Positions 17,425 to 29,907 are shown, numbered from the stretch's first letter. The stretch: 64,000 nt of DNA from Acholoe squamosa (GCA_949317995.1 OX439038.1:35407113-35471112); one strand, 5' to 3'. The notes: generated by a model not told the origin, from the sequence alone. Numbers and translations are program-made.

Positions 17425-18938
17425 ACATTTAGGAGGGTGTTATAGTTATAATATTATTACAGGGATAACATTTCTATATGTCTAAACCCTTAGTAATAGA
17501 GGTACAACCATAGATATAACGTTAACACCAAGTTATGTATGATTCGAATGTCAATTATACGTATTTGATAGTGTATATAGTTACAGAATAGCAAACCGGA
17601 TGTTGTAATATAATACGAATTATTTGAATGAGTAACAGTTATATGTAGCGGAACTGTTAATTAACCTTTTATACCATATGGTAACAATTTATGTTTACAG
17701 TATAAGCATTAGGATATGTACCATAATTCGCATATATGTGATAATAACAGTTATATGTAACGGAACTGTCAAATATCGAATAAATCACATAATAACATCC
17801 ATATGTGTTTGTAATGATTAATATCATGATTGAATATATAGTCTTGAAAAAGACTTTTAAAGTAACCACACTATCTAATGACATTTTATATATTTTATGA
17901 GCAAGTGATTTCGTGAGTTATTAGGTATACAACCGTTATGAATTATACACTTGAAAAAGAAAAAAAAATTACGGTGGAGTAATGTATATGACAATATATG
18001 TGATACCACCATGTACCAAATAACCTTTATAGCACCAGACCAATATATATATAATACAATATGCCTCGCAGGACAATAATATGAACAATCTGGTGAGGTT
18101 TATCGGATCTTATATTATAAATATGAACATTAATCAAAGATCCGTATTAATAGATATGCATATACTCGTATCAAAATATACAATAATTTATCACCATAGT
18201 GTGCTATACACATACAAATGATATTAGAAAAATAGTTATGTGACATTATAAACATGACAAAAAATAGTAATTGCTGCTGGAATCCTGCGCTGCAGTCTCT
18301 CGGGTGCCAGAAAGAAGATATGGCTAACCACGGGATGGACATGCTAAAGTTCATTTCATATGATAGGTGAACACGGTAGATGAATTTGGGGCAGCTACCC
18401 ACAATCCTCTAGGAGTGCTATAGTTCATAGGTATATCCGAATGGTGTAGAGTAAAAGTAGAGTATCAGTCCGGTTTTGTCAACAGTGTAGAAACGTAATC
18501 CATTTAAGTATAGTTGACATAAGTAAAAGTCCAATGTAGGTTGGTCCGGAAGTAGTAGTAATATGTAGTTTTAGTCCATTCGGGAGTAGAGGTAAATGTA
18601 GAGGTAGCACAGAATCGTAAAGTCCATCCTTATGTAGTGGTCAGCAACAGGTAACAGTGACAACAGGAATCAGGAACCAGCATCCGGATACGTACAGCAG
18701 CATCAATTCTACTATCGGATTTGTTATAAGTTATGAATCGGAATAGACATTTCAGGATATAATAGTGGTATATGTCCTGAATATACACAAATAGCTGGTT
18801 ATAAATGGAACCCAGAACACAAATAGCAGGTGTTCAATATCCTAACAGAAGACATTCGCAGTTAGTATAATTCTGCAAAGGCTAGATCTGGTTATTAGAA
18901 AAAAATAAATGTGTGTGAAGAAATAACCCAGAGCATGC
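17425..18938 (-). other. A/T-rich 3' untranslated region of element A
   Basis: About 1.5 kb between the accessory ORF and the polypurine tract holds no ORF worth naming. It is A/T-rich with short repeats (ACAGTTATATGTA at 17625-17760 twice). Elements C and D carry a region of similar size and make-up in the same place. Confidence 0.6.
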
Positions 18939-21853
18939 CTAGGTGGACTTCTTGGCATGCTTCTTCTTAAGGAGTTCTAGAGCCGATTCGGGAGTGCCGT
19001 CCCACTCGTCGATATCGACTCCGAATACCCTCATAAACTTAGTGTTTAAGTTGGTATTCCGAGTTATCTCCTCCTTAACACGCTTCTCTAGAACGTGTGC
19101 GTCCATAGCTGCCTGTTCTTTGGCAGCTGCGGCTGCATCCTCCTGGGCCTTTACATCGTCCCGAATGAGGGTCTCGAGGCGCTGCTTTTCGGCATCCGCA
19201 ACCTCCTTCATACATAACAGGAGACCCTGATGAAAGTCAGTCGCTCTATCGCGAACACATTTCTCCCAGTGGGTGTAGATGGCCTTTTGGACATCTGCTT
19301 CCCCCTGGCGAGACTTCTCGAACCAGACTTCCGCATTACCAGTTTTGATGGTGATAGCGTCCTTTGGTTTCTCAGGTGTAGCGACAGCCTTGGGGGGAGT
19401 CGATACGGCCTGAGGACCACTTCCGGGTGTGGGACTTCCGGCTACGCCTGCTGTTGGTACACAGTAGGTGGGAGGCTGGTTCTGCTTCAACCCCATCTGC
19501 ATATACAGTTGTATCTGCCCTGGGGTGAAGTTAGCTGGTAGAGCGGCTGCAGCAGATGCGGATCCTGCGGCAGCAGGTGCTGAGGTCTTCTTGGGGACAA
19601 GCCGACCACCCTTTCCAACGACCAAGGTCTGGCTCTCAGGTCCAGGTCCCTGGTTCAAGGACGGAAAGTTACGGGCGCTAACTTTCCCCGGCTTAGATAC
19701 AGCACCTGCGTATCCGGCAGGTTCGGGTCTCTTGAAGACGGGAGTACCCTGAACCTGCTTGTGGGGGTGGCGAGCCAAAGGAGACCTGGAGCGGTCTTCT
19801 ACTCTGGCTTTAGTAGTTGTGGTCTGACCATTACCGTTACCACCACGGTTCTGGTCTCTTCTGCTCCTCTCACGAGCTCTCTTTCCCTCCTTACCGGATT
19901 CCTCGCATTTCTGCCAGAGGGACTCGTGCATGTCAAGCTTTCCTTTTCCAGGAGTCAGGACTATCTTGGCGCGGAGTTTCAAATCCTTGGTCTTCGGAAC
20001 CTCGCAGAGGACTTGGTCCCCTGGTCGGATCTTAGACCAAGCATCCTCGCTCAGGCTGTCGAACTCCTTCATGAGTTCCTGATGGAGCTCCATAATACGT
20101 TTACGAGCTCCATCTAACCCTTCTGCGTGGCATTTCTTCTGGTGTCTAGCCAGATCGCTACGTCGGTTATACTGAACCTTCCTAGTACATTTCTTGCCCT
20201 TCTTATCATAACTCGGATCACAAATGTAAACCGGGTGATGGTGGAAGTGGGCCTCTACCAGATGCCTTTGGAACCGGGCTGGAGTACTCCAGGTCCGGAC
20301 CGAGACATCACTCGTATCCTGGCAGATGGAGAAGGGACAGGACTTTTGGTTGTCACCGTACCACTTCTCAAGAGCCCAACGCAGCTTGCGCCTCTGGGTA
20401 TAAGTATAGTACCCTTCGGTGTGGTTAAGCATAAGCCACATCTTACGATAGGCCTTGCTCGGATTGGGATCCTCGTCTGAAAGGCGCATCCAATCCTCGT
20501 CATCTGACTCGTTATTTTTATTCACAGAGTCCGGGCAGGCATACAGAGTAGAGCCGTCCTTCTTTACTCCGTAGGCGCAGTCGGAGAAACAAATCGGAAT
20601 CCGGGTTTTGAATCCGGATTTTGCGTTGGCCCACCGTTCAGCCTCGGTTTGAGTTGATGGGGTGGCCTTCTCATCATACTCAACCGAGGACTCATGCACT
20701 GATTCCTCGTCTGAAGAAACAACTTCCATGGCAGTACTACCAGTGGATGAGGTGCTAGCTTGCGGTTCGGCTCTAGCAGAATCCGGAATATTCTTGAGCT
20801 TCCGTGCAGCGGACCTCCTGTTTTTGCTCACCTTCCAGTCATCCAGGTCCTTGGTTCCGGACTCACTGGAGGTTGATGCTTCCACCGAGGTAGACTCGGT
20901 AGTACTGCCGGTGGCTGAAGCAGAACCGACTGCGCTCCGGGTGGCGAGCTTCAGGTCTGGGATAGGAGGTGCGGGTACTTCCGCTTCCCTCTTAGCCTTT
21001 TCCTGGGCCTCCTGCTCTGCAGTCATACGACGGATGATAACCGTCCGAAGGGCTGCACCTCTGTCCGAACCCGTTAGCGACGAGTTCTGCACATCGACTA
21101 ACTCCGCTTCGGTTATATAATAACCATCGTCCCACTGTTCAAAGCTGCTAGCGGCTTCGCGGTACTCCTTCATGGTCCGGTACTGGGGCCGGGTGGCACA
21201 AGGACGTGGGTAGGTTTGCCCCTCGGGTTCCGAGATGCAGCCTACCCAATCGATGGTGGTCTGCTTCACATTCCACAGAGACTTGTCCGGCTTCGGATAC
21301 GCTCCAAGCAGGAAAGCTAGGTTAGCTGCGTACACTACTTCGCGGAAAGCAGCGTCCACCATGAGTCCCCGTTGGAACCACGGCCAGTCTCGGAGCCATT
21401 CGGGAGGCGTCCTATCCAGCTGTTGGGAGCCATGACGCCCTCGATAGCTATCCTAACCTTCGGGTCCAACCTAACTGGTGTACCGTCAGCGTAGGTCACT
21501 TGTGCCTGTAGTTCCGGGTGGACGTACAGGTACTGACCGTCGTACTCTGCAGGGAACGGGTCAGCCACTGCTGGCTTCCACTGGTCCTTCGGGCCGTCGA
21601 CTTGCGCAGTCTCGGACCCAGTTGCTGCGGGTTCAGGTTTCGCAGCCTCTCCGGATCCCTCGGGTGGGAGTGGCGACAACAGTTTTTCGGGCTCATTCAG
21701 AGAGAATGAGGCCAGCTTCTCCTCGAATGAGCGATCCGTGGGTTCCTCCACATCCATCATCTCGCTCTCTTCCTGTGTTACAGGTGACAAAGCTTCCGGA
21801 AAAGCTTCTGGGTCACCGGATAGCTTGGCTGCAGCTACGGATTCCTCAGCCAT
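18939..21853 (-). pseudogene. Accessory zinc-domain protein of element A (env position), one frameshift
   Basis: The likely start is ATG 21853 (MAEESVAAAK, matching MAEEAV in element D). The N-terminal part is acidic and ends in a region resembling that of D. The frame changes between about 21405 and 21430 and then runs open to 18939, about 970 codons in all. Downstream are low-complexity Ser/Thr/Glu segments, then KLRWALEKWYGDNQKSCPF starting a zinc domain (20165-20345). Its first pair is C-x4-C with H-x4-H in RHLVEAHFHHHPVYICD, and a second pair ends in H-x4-H. After that come a basic Pro/Gln/Gly-rich part and a charged helical stretch. The end is VFGVDIDEWDGTPESALEL. No signal peptide, membrane segment or env motif is seen. 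Function is unknown; RNA or DNA binding is possible. Confidence 0.75.
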
Positions 21854-22354
21854 GACTGGGGAATCGATCACGTGAGTGTAATACTCCTTTTTCCGGCTTT
21901 TACGGCGCCGGGGCCGACACAAACGGAGTCTGCCTGCTGAGAGACAGACTCTGAGGGCGCACAAAAGGTTTGCTAGATGGTAGAATTTAAGGAGAGAGGG
22001 CTGACCAAACTGTCCCAAACGCTACCGAAAAACAATATGGCGACAGGCCAGCTTTCGTGACGTCATTTCCCCGCGAGTCCGCGGGGTCACGAGAGGTCAG
22101 TCGAGACTGGACGCGGTGACGTCATGCGGAAACGCACGTGGAACATCAACAAACTGATTGTTTTTAGGTAATTATCGCTCACGCCGATGACTCGTCTGAG
22201 GATTTAAGTGGAGATTATGGAAAGCTTAAGCAAATCCACCGGATTATCCGTCCACAACCCATTGGTACATCATGCGGCGGCGACAAATAAGCCTTTCGGG
22301 TCAGTTGTCATCCGTTCCTCTAAATGTAAACATTACACTCGTTGTGTATACAGG
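21854..22354 (-). promoter_or_regulatory. Conserved spacer between integrase and accessory ORF (element A)
   Basis: The roughly 500 bp carry no ORF of note. Two stretches, 22230-22262 and 22337-22352, are recognisable at the same place in element D (62312-62345 and 62440-62465). They share ATCCACC-GATTATC-GTCCA and ACACTCGTTGTGT. Conservation outside coding sequence suggests a promoter, splice acceptor or packaging signal for the accessory gene. Confidence 0.45.
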
Positions 22355-22937
22355 TTAGGTCACTGCAGTCCTCTGGGCAATTCGAGGGCTGCGGTGAACA
22401 TATATCCCCTTCTTGGATAGTTCTTTATCGGACCTGACAGTCTGAAGAGCCTTTTCTGGGTGCTTCTTAGCCTTCAAAACACCCTTCCTCTTCTTTTTGT
22501 CTTCACCTGCCGAGACTTTTTTAACTCCCCCACGCTTAATCGGTGTTGGCGTGGGTGGTACTGATTCGGAACACTTCTTAGGCCTACCCCGGCCTCGCTT
22601 CACTGTAGTGTTCTTTACCTGGTCTAGTATACGATTCTGGTTCCGGATATTTTCTAATCCTTCACCATATATTTCTGTGGAGGTCTCCCTCCCACACCAT
22701 TTCCTCAGTCTGGCCACATTTGACTTATAGGTCTGATTTGATAATTACGGTATAATCACTAATAACTTGTGTTACAGTAAAAGGACCATCCCAATTAGAC
22801 ACTAATTTTATGTGTCTAAGTGGTTCATGTAATCTTAGAACTCTGTCTCCGGATTGGAATTTCCGATGTTTTAAATCAGTATCATATCCAATCTTCTGCC
22901 ATTTGGCACTTTTCTCCAAATCAATTCGGACAGACTC
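22355..22937 (-). pseudogene. C-terminal tail of integrase of element A
   Basis: Beyond the TAG the frame continues with RVLRLHEPLRHIKLVSNWDG, then PFTVTQVISDYTVIIK (GPY/F-like) and a basic tail with the AT-hook-like KRGRGRPKK. A break near 22720 splits the two parts. No chromodomain is seen. The same tail is intact in element D, which confirms the reading. Confidence 0.7.
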
Positions 22938-24479
22938 CTATGCTTTTCTGAACCTGTCTCTTAAGCATTCGACGAAAACTACATGACAAGGTAGTTCCGG
23001 GTCCATTCCTACGACTCCAAATACTAAGTCTGCAGGCATTATCAGGTCCTCTCCGAAAACTAGTAGATTCGGAGTACAGTTAGTACTTGAATGTACCATA
23101 CTGTTATAAGCATGTGTCACAAAATGACATTGCTCGTCCCAATCGTCCATTTGTTCATTAACAAGTGACTTCAGGACCTGGATAAGGGTTCTGTTGAACC
23201 TTTCCACCAATCCGTCGCTTTGTGGCCTATATGGATTGGTTCTAGTTTTGCAGATAGCTAAGTATTCGCACATACCTTGCCAGAGATTTGATTCGAATTC
23301 TCTGCCTTGGTCACTGTGTAACATTAATGGTACACCGAAACTTAGTACCCAACCTTTTACAAAGGCTTCGGCACAGGTAACTGCTTTGTGGTCCGGTAGT
23401 GGAAATACTTTAGTGTATTTCGTATAATAATCACACACTACCATCATACAGGTATTCTCATTAGCGGTTGTATTCAATCCGCTAATGATATCTACCCCGA
23501 TTCTTGCGAACCTAACTCCGAAAAGTTCTTGGGATAGTGGGAGCTTGCCCATCCCGGGTCCGGGTTTGTTCTTACAACAATCCGGACAAGTGGTTACCCA
23601 TCTTTGCAAGTCTCTTGACATGCCAGGCCAATAGTATTTCTTGGAAAGTCGTGTTAATGAGCGCTTCCTTCCGAAATGACCACTGGTCCGGTGCCCATGA
23701 CAGAAATACATAATGTCATGTCTCATTGCATGTGGTATCACCACTTGCATGATTTTCTCACCATTATTACATGGCTTCCAACGGTACAACACGCCTTTCC
23801 GGACTTCAAGCTCGGTCCATTGAGCAAGAAACCTTCTCATTTCTCGATTTTCCAGAGAGACTTCTGGTCTAACTGGACGTATACCCTTCGGTACTAATTG
23901 CAGTAGCTGCGCAGTTATCGAGTCAGCTTCCTGGAAACGTCGTATGTGATCCATAGACCAATCCAGTATACTGGCAACTAGGGGTTCGAATGGTCTTCGA
24001 ATCCCTGCTAACACTGCCTTATGAGCTCCACAATCAGTACAATCCGGATTATCACATTTCCGAATTGGTATTCGAGATAAAGCATCAGCATTTAAATGCT
24101 TAACTCCGGGTCTATGCTGAATTTGGTGATGTTCAAGCCCATATTCGGATAAATGGGCTAGCCATCGGCCTAACATTCGTTCAGCATCTCGGAAGTTCAG
24201 TAGCCATCTTAAAGAGGAGTGATCCGTACGTAAAGTAAAGTTCGTTCCCCATAAAAAATGTTTGAACTTCTTGGTATATACGACTACTGCTAACAACTCT
24301 CTTTTGGTTGTGCAGTAATTGCGCTGAGTTTTACTCAGTGTATTGCTGGCAAAGGCAATAGGTACTTCTCTCCCATTTTGGACTTGCGAGAGAGCTGCAC
24401 CAATGCTATCATTACTAGCATCCGTATCCAGTATAAAATGATCCATTTCATTCGGATATTGTAATACTGGAGTACTCAT
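22938..24479 (-). pseudogene. RNase H and integrase of element A
   Basis: RNase H begins with HFILDTDASNDSIGAALSQ and includes TKRELLAVV, LRTDHSSLRWL and LNADALSR. The integrase zinc domain is HGHRTSGHFG to CPDCCKNK. The core triad is in GVDIISG, LHSDQGREFES and VERFNRTLIQ. A TAG at 22938 cuts the frame just before the GPY/F-type C-terminal region. The enzyme inserts the cDNA. Except for this stop, the domains are intact. Confidence 0.88.
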
Positions 24480-24995
24480 GAACAGGTCTTTTAGCTTTTG
24501 AAAAGCAGATTCCTGTTCATGGGTCCAAGGAATTTTTCTTTGGTACTTCCTGGAGTCCAGTTAGCTATTACTTGTAATGGGTAACTGACTCTAGAATAAT
24601 TCGGAATAAATTCCCTATAATAGGAACAGAATCCTTAAAAGGACCTCACTTCTTTGGGTGTTTTAGGCCTATTCCAATTCGTTACTGACTCGATTTTATC
24701 GGGATCAGCTTTTATTCCTTCATCACTAATGATGCGGCCCAAATAATTTATGGACTTTCTGAACATGTGACATTTCTTAGGTTTCAATTTGAGCCCATTG
24801 GAAATAATGCGCTTTAATACCATTTTGAGGTTATTTGAACACTCTTCGAATGTTTTTCCGAAGACTATAACATCGTCAAGGTATACAAGACATCTTTTCC
24901 ACAATAAGTCACTTAGAATAGTTTCCATCATTGCTTCAAATGTTGCCGGTGCATTGCACAAACCAAACGGCATTACGTTATATTGGAATAGTCCA
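24480..24995 (-). pseudogene. Second copy of the RT segment plus RT-RNase H connection
   Basis: Bases 24632-24995 repeat 25487-25852 (YLDD and downstream RT) with roughly 6 percent differences by eye. That is more than the two LTRs differ. The part 24480-24632 joins RT to RNase H but has lost an open frame (stops and a short loss). It therefore derives from a different copy of the same family. Confidence 0.8.
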
Positions 24996-24999
24996 ATAA

Positions 25000-25486
25000 G
25001 ATTGAGGCCAGAATGTCACTTTAATGAATCAAAGTGCCTTGTGTTGGCTGAATGAGTTTGATTCAAATGAATGGTACTGCTCTGCCTTTCCACTTGGGTA
25101 GATAGTGCATTTACTGCTTTGGTGATGGGGGGGGGGTTAGATTAGCTCAAGGATTTGTTGCTTATTGACTTTAAAAAAAAAGAAAAGAGTTTGGATAAAT
25201 TTCTCAAAAAGAATTTTTAACATGTCACCACTAATTTTTCATCAAATTGGGCAGCCCACTTTAGGCCACACCAAAAACCCATGTCAAACTCACTTTGAGC
25301 CCAAATCGGTGAGCCCAATTTCAAACAGATCTGTGCCCGAATCGGTTAGCCCAGTGTGGCCCAGACCCTTTGCTGAGGACAAAACCCATCGGGCGCCCAC
25401 TGTGTTAACCCAGTGTGGCCCACATCAGGAGCCCGCTCTGGCCCAGACTCGGGCCACACCATTTTTGCTACCTGGGAGGAACAGAA
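25000..25486. other. Foreign segment between two RT copies
   Basis: The stretch is unrelated to the retroelement. It has a G run (about 25128), an A-rich run and repeated GGCCCA/GTGTGGCCCA words (25.25-25.46 kb). No gene is seen. It sits where two partial copies of pol meet. Confidence 0.6.
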
Positions 25487-27379
25487 TCCTAAAAAGGACC
25501 TCACTTCTTTGGGTGTTTTAGGTCTATTCCAATTCGTAACTGATTCGATTTTCTCCGGATCAGCTTTTATTCCTTCATCACTAATGATGCGGCCCAAATA
25601 ATTTATGGACTTTCTAAACATGTGGCATTTCTTAGGTTTCAATTTGAGACCATTAGAGATAATACGTTCTAGTACCATTTTTAGGTTATTAGAACACTCT
25701 TCGAATGTTTTTCCGAAGACTATGACATCGTCAAGGTATACAAGACATCTTTTCCACAATAAATCACTTAGGATTGTTTCCATCATTGCTTCAAATGTTG
25801 CTGGTGCATTGCACAAACCAAACGGCATTACGTTATATTGGAATAGTCCAATATGACTTGAAAATGCAGTCTTTTCCATATCAGATGGATTCATTCCCAC
25901 TTGCCAATATCCTGATTGCAAGTCTAAGGTACAAAACCAACTGTTTCCTCCTAAGGAGTCAATGGTTTCGTCTATTCTCGGTAATGGATACGAATTCTTT
26001 TTCGTTACTCCATTTAGCTTCCTGTAGTCTATGCAAAAGCGGATAGTACCGTCTTTTTTTGTTACCATATACACAGGACTACTCCATGGACTATTGGAAG
26101 GGACTATTACATCCTGTTCCAACATCTTGTTTATTTCCTCTTCAGCTACTCTCTTTTTCGCTAAAGGTAACCGCCTATACGGTATCTTAAAGGGTTCCGC
26201 ATCTCCAGTATCTATTTTGTGTACTACCTTATTTGTCGTACCTAGTTTTTCACCGGGTTTGGCAAAGGCAGTCTTATACTGACAGAGCATATCATAGATT
26301 TCTTTCCGGTGTTCCGGATCTTCTAATGAAGTTTCTTCATATAACTTGAGTAAGTCATCCGAAATTTCATCATTTCCTGTTACCTTCTGTAAGTTTAACT
26401 TACTATCCGTTACAGTTTCCGAAAGGGTCACGTTACCAAAAATTTGTCCCTTTTTCAGGTAGATAGTAGTGTTTCCAGTATTGGAGACAGGTACTACTGA
26501 CCAGGATGCATTTGCTACTATAGTGTCTACAGATATTAATCCGATGCTTGACAGAGTAGCTACATCCGGTTCTATCACTGCAGGCTTATTGCGCATTGCA
26601 GGATCACTTCTTACCAGCACATCACAGGCTACTCCCGGAGGGATCCGCACAGTGTGTGCTACACTAGCCATACTGCTCCCTTGTCTCAGTACACATCTAA
26701 CCTTTACAGGATACGGGTATTTCACACTCAACACTCCCGATTGGGGCTCTAACACCACTCCATACAGGGATGCGAAATCCAACCCGAGTATCCCCTCATC
26801 TGCTATATCCGCAACGGTGGCGCTCATGACATAGTCATGTATTCCATCCAATTGCAGCTTCACACAAGTTCTACCATACGTTTGCAAGGTACTGCCATCG
26901 GCCGTTTGAGCACTTCCTCCCGATTTGAGAGTATCATGTTCATCCGGGATAAGATCATAGAACCTCTTGGAGATACAGGAGTGGCTAGCACCCGTATCCA
27001 TAAGAAATTCGGCAGATTTTCCGTTAACAGTGAGGCAAACATACCACCGCCTTCCGTTTAGAACAGAGGGCATGTCCGTGATGATCGGAACATCATTGTT
27101 CACACCTGGAGTCGATCCACATCCTTTCAGGTATTCCAGACAAGGATGACCCGGGGGCAGGTGGGCACTACCAACCCTGGCTAATTCATAGCCGCCTACC
27201 TCGTTACTGATATCGGGTTTCCCCTGTGCTCCCTTGGCACCTGTTATATCAGCTTCCCCAACCTTCCGGGTGTCTACAACCACCTCGGTGTTAGGCGAGT
27301 TTGCTACTACATGCGAACTATCATCACGGATGGTGATATCATGGCAAGATTTGTCACTGGGATCCCCTTCTTTGCCCAT
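25487..27379 (-). pseudogene. Pol of element A: aspartic protease and reverse transcriptase
   Basis: The protease shows FLMDTGASHSCI near residue 127 and GILGLDF further on. Reverse transcriptase runs from about EINKMLEQDVIVPSNSPWSS to the thumb and includes FCTLDLQSGYWQV, VMPFGLCNAPATF and the catalytic YLDD near residue 547. This is a Ty3/gypsy-type enzyme. After VRSFLGF (about 25487) the frame runs into unrelated DNA and stops at 25346. The rest of RT/RNase H is supplied by a second, diverged copy to the left. Pol lies in the -1 frame relative to gag; no canonical slippery heptamer is evident at the gag stop. Confidence 0.85.
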
Positions 27380-27393
27380 CGGGGGACCCCTCC

Positions 27394-28470
27394 TCAGTTT
27401 TCCTCTGTACTTATTCCAGAGACACCCTCCTGTCTACGAGGGACAGGTTTCTCAGCCATACATTCCGGAGCATAATGCCCCAACTTCTGGCATCTGAAGC
27501 ATCTCCTCTGAGATTTATCAACTCTCGGTCTCTTTAAAGCTTCTGTTAATCCGGTTATTAATGTTTCCATCATATAAGTCGGAGCAACAGCGGCTGCCAC
27601 GGTTGGCTTGGCCGTAGAGGTCGCATTGCCAGATTGGGTCGGTCCGGAAGCTGTTTTACTAGCAACGGGTCCTCCCCTCCCTCACGAATGTACCTTCCTG
27701 TACCGTTTCCGTCGGTAATACTTTCCAGCTACCTGGACTGATCCAATATATTCTCCATTTTCATCGGAGACATATTCGTCTTCCTGATCAGCCTCCTGCG
27801 AGTCAACCGGGGCTAATTGAGAAGTTTCATATACCGGAGCAGGTGAACCTCCATATTGCAATGCAGCTGCTCTTACCGGGTTAGGTCCTAGACCTACCAA
27901 TCTCTTCTTCATATCATGTTCATCAATTGATATGAATAGGTCACTGAAGGAAGTGTCATCCTTCCTATATCCATAGGAAGTTGTTCTTGGTTGGTATGTA
28001 CCGCCGTTAACATTAGGTTGCAGAGGATTCGGTCTGGGAAAACGTGCATCATTAGGTCCATTACCTTGACCCGAAGACAGGTTCGGCAATCGTGGGCCTG
28101 CTGGTGTACTATGGCCGGGTTGAGAGAAATATGAAGGTGGGGTTAGCATATGTCTCGGTGGTCCCGGTACTCTCGGTTGTGCTACTGGTGTATTATTATT
28201 GGTACCAATAGCATTAATGTGAGTCGCTCTAATTTTATGACTCAAATCTGGTATAGGGGGTGCCGGACCTACTGTATCCAGCATAGGAGCTGCTGGTGTT
28301 GGTGCATTATTTATTGGTCCTTTAATAGTAGTTCCCTGTGGGCAATTACGTTTTTGGACAATCTTTCCACTAGCTGCGGCATCATCCGGTTTCTTATAGA
28401 TTCCGGATACTACATTTTTATCAGCCCCATCGTCAACGAATGGGTTGTATCTGGTTGGACAATGCTAGCC
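27394..28470 (-). pseudogene. Gag C-terminal part of element A with zinc knuckle
   Basis: The frame resumes after the insert near 28470 and reads through a Pro/Gly/Asn-rich segment (start of the longest ATG frame at 28284) to KYYRRKRYRKVHS. There a TGA at 27682 interrupts it. The same frame then continues to a CCHC zinc knuckle, CFRCQKLGHYAPEC (27.45-27.5 kb), and stops at 27394. The knuckle marks nucleocapsid, which packages element RNA. Pol begins in the -1 frame relative to gag. Confidence 0.75.
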
Positions 28471-28861
28471 CTCCTTGATAGAAGCTTATAAGTTTGGTGT
28501 ATGGCGTGAGTCGCAATTTCAACAATCCTGTACTTTTCTGCCTTAGCCTGTGTTACTTTTGTTCTTGTTTGTCTGGACTTGTTTTGTCTATCATTATTTA
28601 TCATTATTACATATATTTCTCATGATTCATTGTTGCGTCTATAACTATATGTATTTTTTATAAAATTGATATGGTGTACAATTTGATATGGTATCTATTT
28701 AACTGTATGAATATGATTTGTAGCTTTTTTTTCTTGATTGTATGATTGTGTTTGACTTACTGATAGATGTTTGATTATAATTCCAGTTGTGCTTCATTTA
28801 CCACGATTCTGTAAATTGTGAGAGGCTCAATAAACTTTGATTTTCAAAAAAAAAAAAAAAG
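28450..28861 (+). mobile_element. Retroposed 3' UTR-like fragment inserted in gag
   Basis: On the plus strand the insert ends with AATAAACTTTGATTTTC and a 15-bp A run (about 28845-28860). That is the end of a polyadenylated transcript. A probable imperfect target duplication flanks it: GTTGTATCT before and GTTGCATCT after. No coding sequence is evident, so it is the tail of a LINE-mobilised mRNA or a 5'-truncated retroposon. It splits gag. Confidence 0.65.
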
Positions 28862-29780
28862 GAGTTGCATCTTTGGATGTTTTCGCCAACATTGTAGACA
28901 CCACAGTTGGATCTATAGTACCTATAGTCAATTGGGCAGCTTCCACATATTTGTCTAGGGTTATTGCAGTAGTCTGCAATTCCTGAAGCTCATTCGTGAG
29001 TTTCTGTCTATCCTCCTCCAGTTGTTTATTGTAAGCTATAATGCCTACCCGGATGGTTTCATTGTCTTCAGCTTGTTTACTACACTGAAGTTTCAATTTT
29101 TCTAACTCGCTTTGATAGCGGCATATTTCGGATTCGTAATTTGCCTTATCAAGACTTAGTTGATCGTTCGTATCTATGTATGTCTGGATACGACTGTGTC
29201 TATTGTCATATTCTTTATTGAATGACTTTCTCATTTCCTGAAGTTTTATTTCTTCACTCTCTAATTCCTTCATGTACTCACTCCTCCTGGCTTCGAATTC
29301 GTTTCGCATGCCGATCAAGTCATCTTCCAACTGAAGTTTTTCATTGAACACTTCATCTTTAGCTTTGACCAAGGTATTTAAATTCTCGTTCAAAGTTACG
29401 TAGGTTTCATTTAACAACAGGACATCCGGTCGTTTAAATTCCTCGCCTTCCGGTACCACATAGGTTAAGTCGCCGTCTATAGCGCTGTAATCTAATATTG
29501 GTAGCCCGGGTCTGGGTAATCTGTAAGGTAGTTCTCCAAATGTTACCCTTTTTGGCATCGGTGCCGGATGTTCTGGGTTAGTACTTCCACCAACTTCGAA
29601 CATCGAGTTACTTAATTCGTCAACAAGTGATTGTTGACTTATCAAATTACTCTGCCTCTGTATGGACTGTTCACGTCGTACAGAGTCTGGTAGATTCTCC
29701 TCACTATCATTATAGTGAGGTTCGGGATCTCTCCAAGATGCAGATTCTGCATCTCGGGAGTTCGAATGGGTGTGGATCAT
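28862..29780 (-). pseudogene. Gag N-terminal part of element A: long coiled coil
   Basis: ATG at 29780 lies about 110 bp after the primer site. The first 130 residues are polar (Ser/Glu/Pro). Then a long charged heptad-type region follows (from about LNENLNTLVKAKDEVFNEKL to QKLTNELQELQ), clearly a coiled coil. I see no standard retrotransposon capsid signature here; the capsid role is inferred from position. The frame is cut near 28862 by a poly(A)-ended insert and resumes at about 28455. Confidence 0.6.
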
Positions 29781-29888
29781 TTGCCATTCTCCTGGGCAAC
29801 TAGTTGCCCTGCTGGGTTAGCTTCCGCGAGGCTATCTAACCCATGAACTAGCCGTTCGGACGTTATAACGTCCGGGCTATACACCAGA

Positions 29889-29907
29889 AATCCTGGTCAC
29901 GGCACCA
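29889..29907 (-). promoter_or_regulatory. Primer-binding site, tRNA-His-like
   Basis: One base inside the 5' LTR the minus strand reads TGGTGCCGTGACCAGGATT. It starts with TGG and is complementary to a tRNA 3' end whose acceptor stem begins GCCGTGA, as in animal tRNA-His. It would prime minus-strand DNA synthesis. The tRNA assignment is from memory of tRNA-His acceptor sequences. Confidence 0.6.

Noticed and set aside
18939-21853. Env protein for the accessory ORF of element A
   Set aside because: No signal peptide, membrane helix, cleavage site or fusion-like segment; instead a zinc domain and low-complexity nuclear-type sequence.
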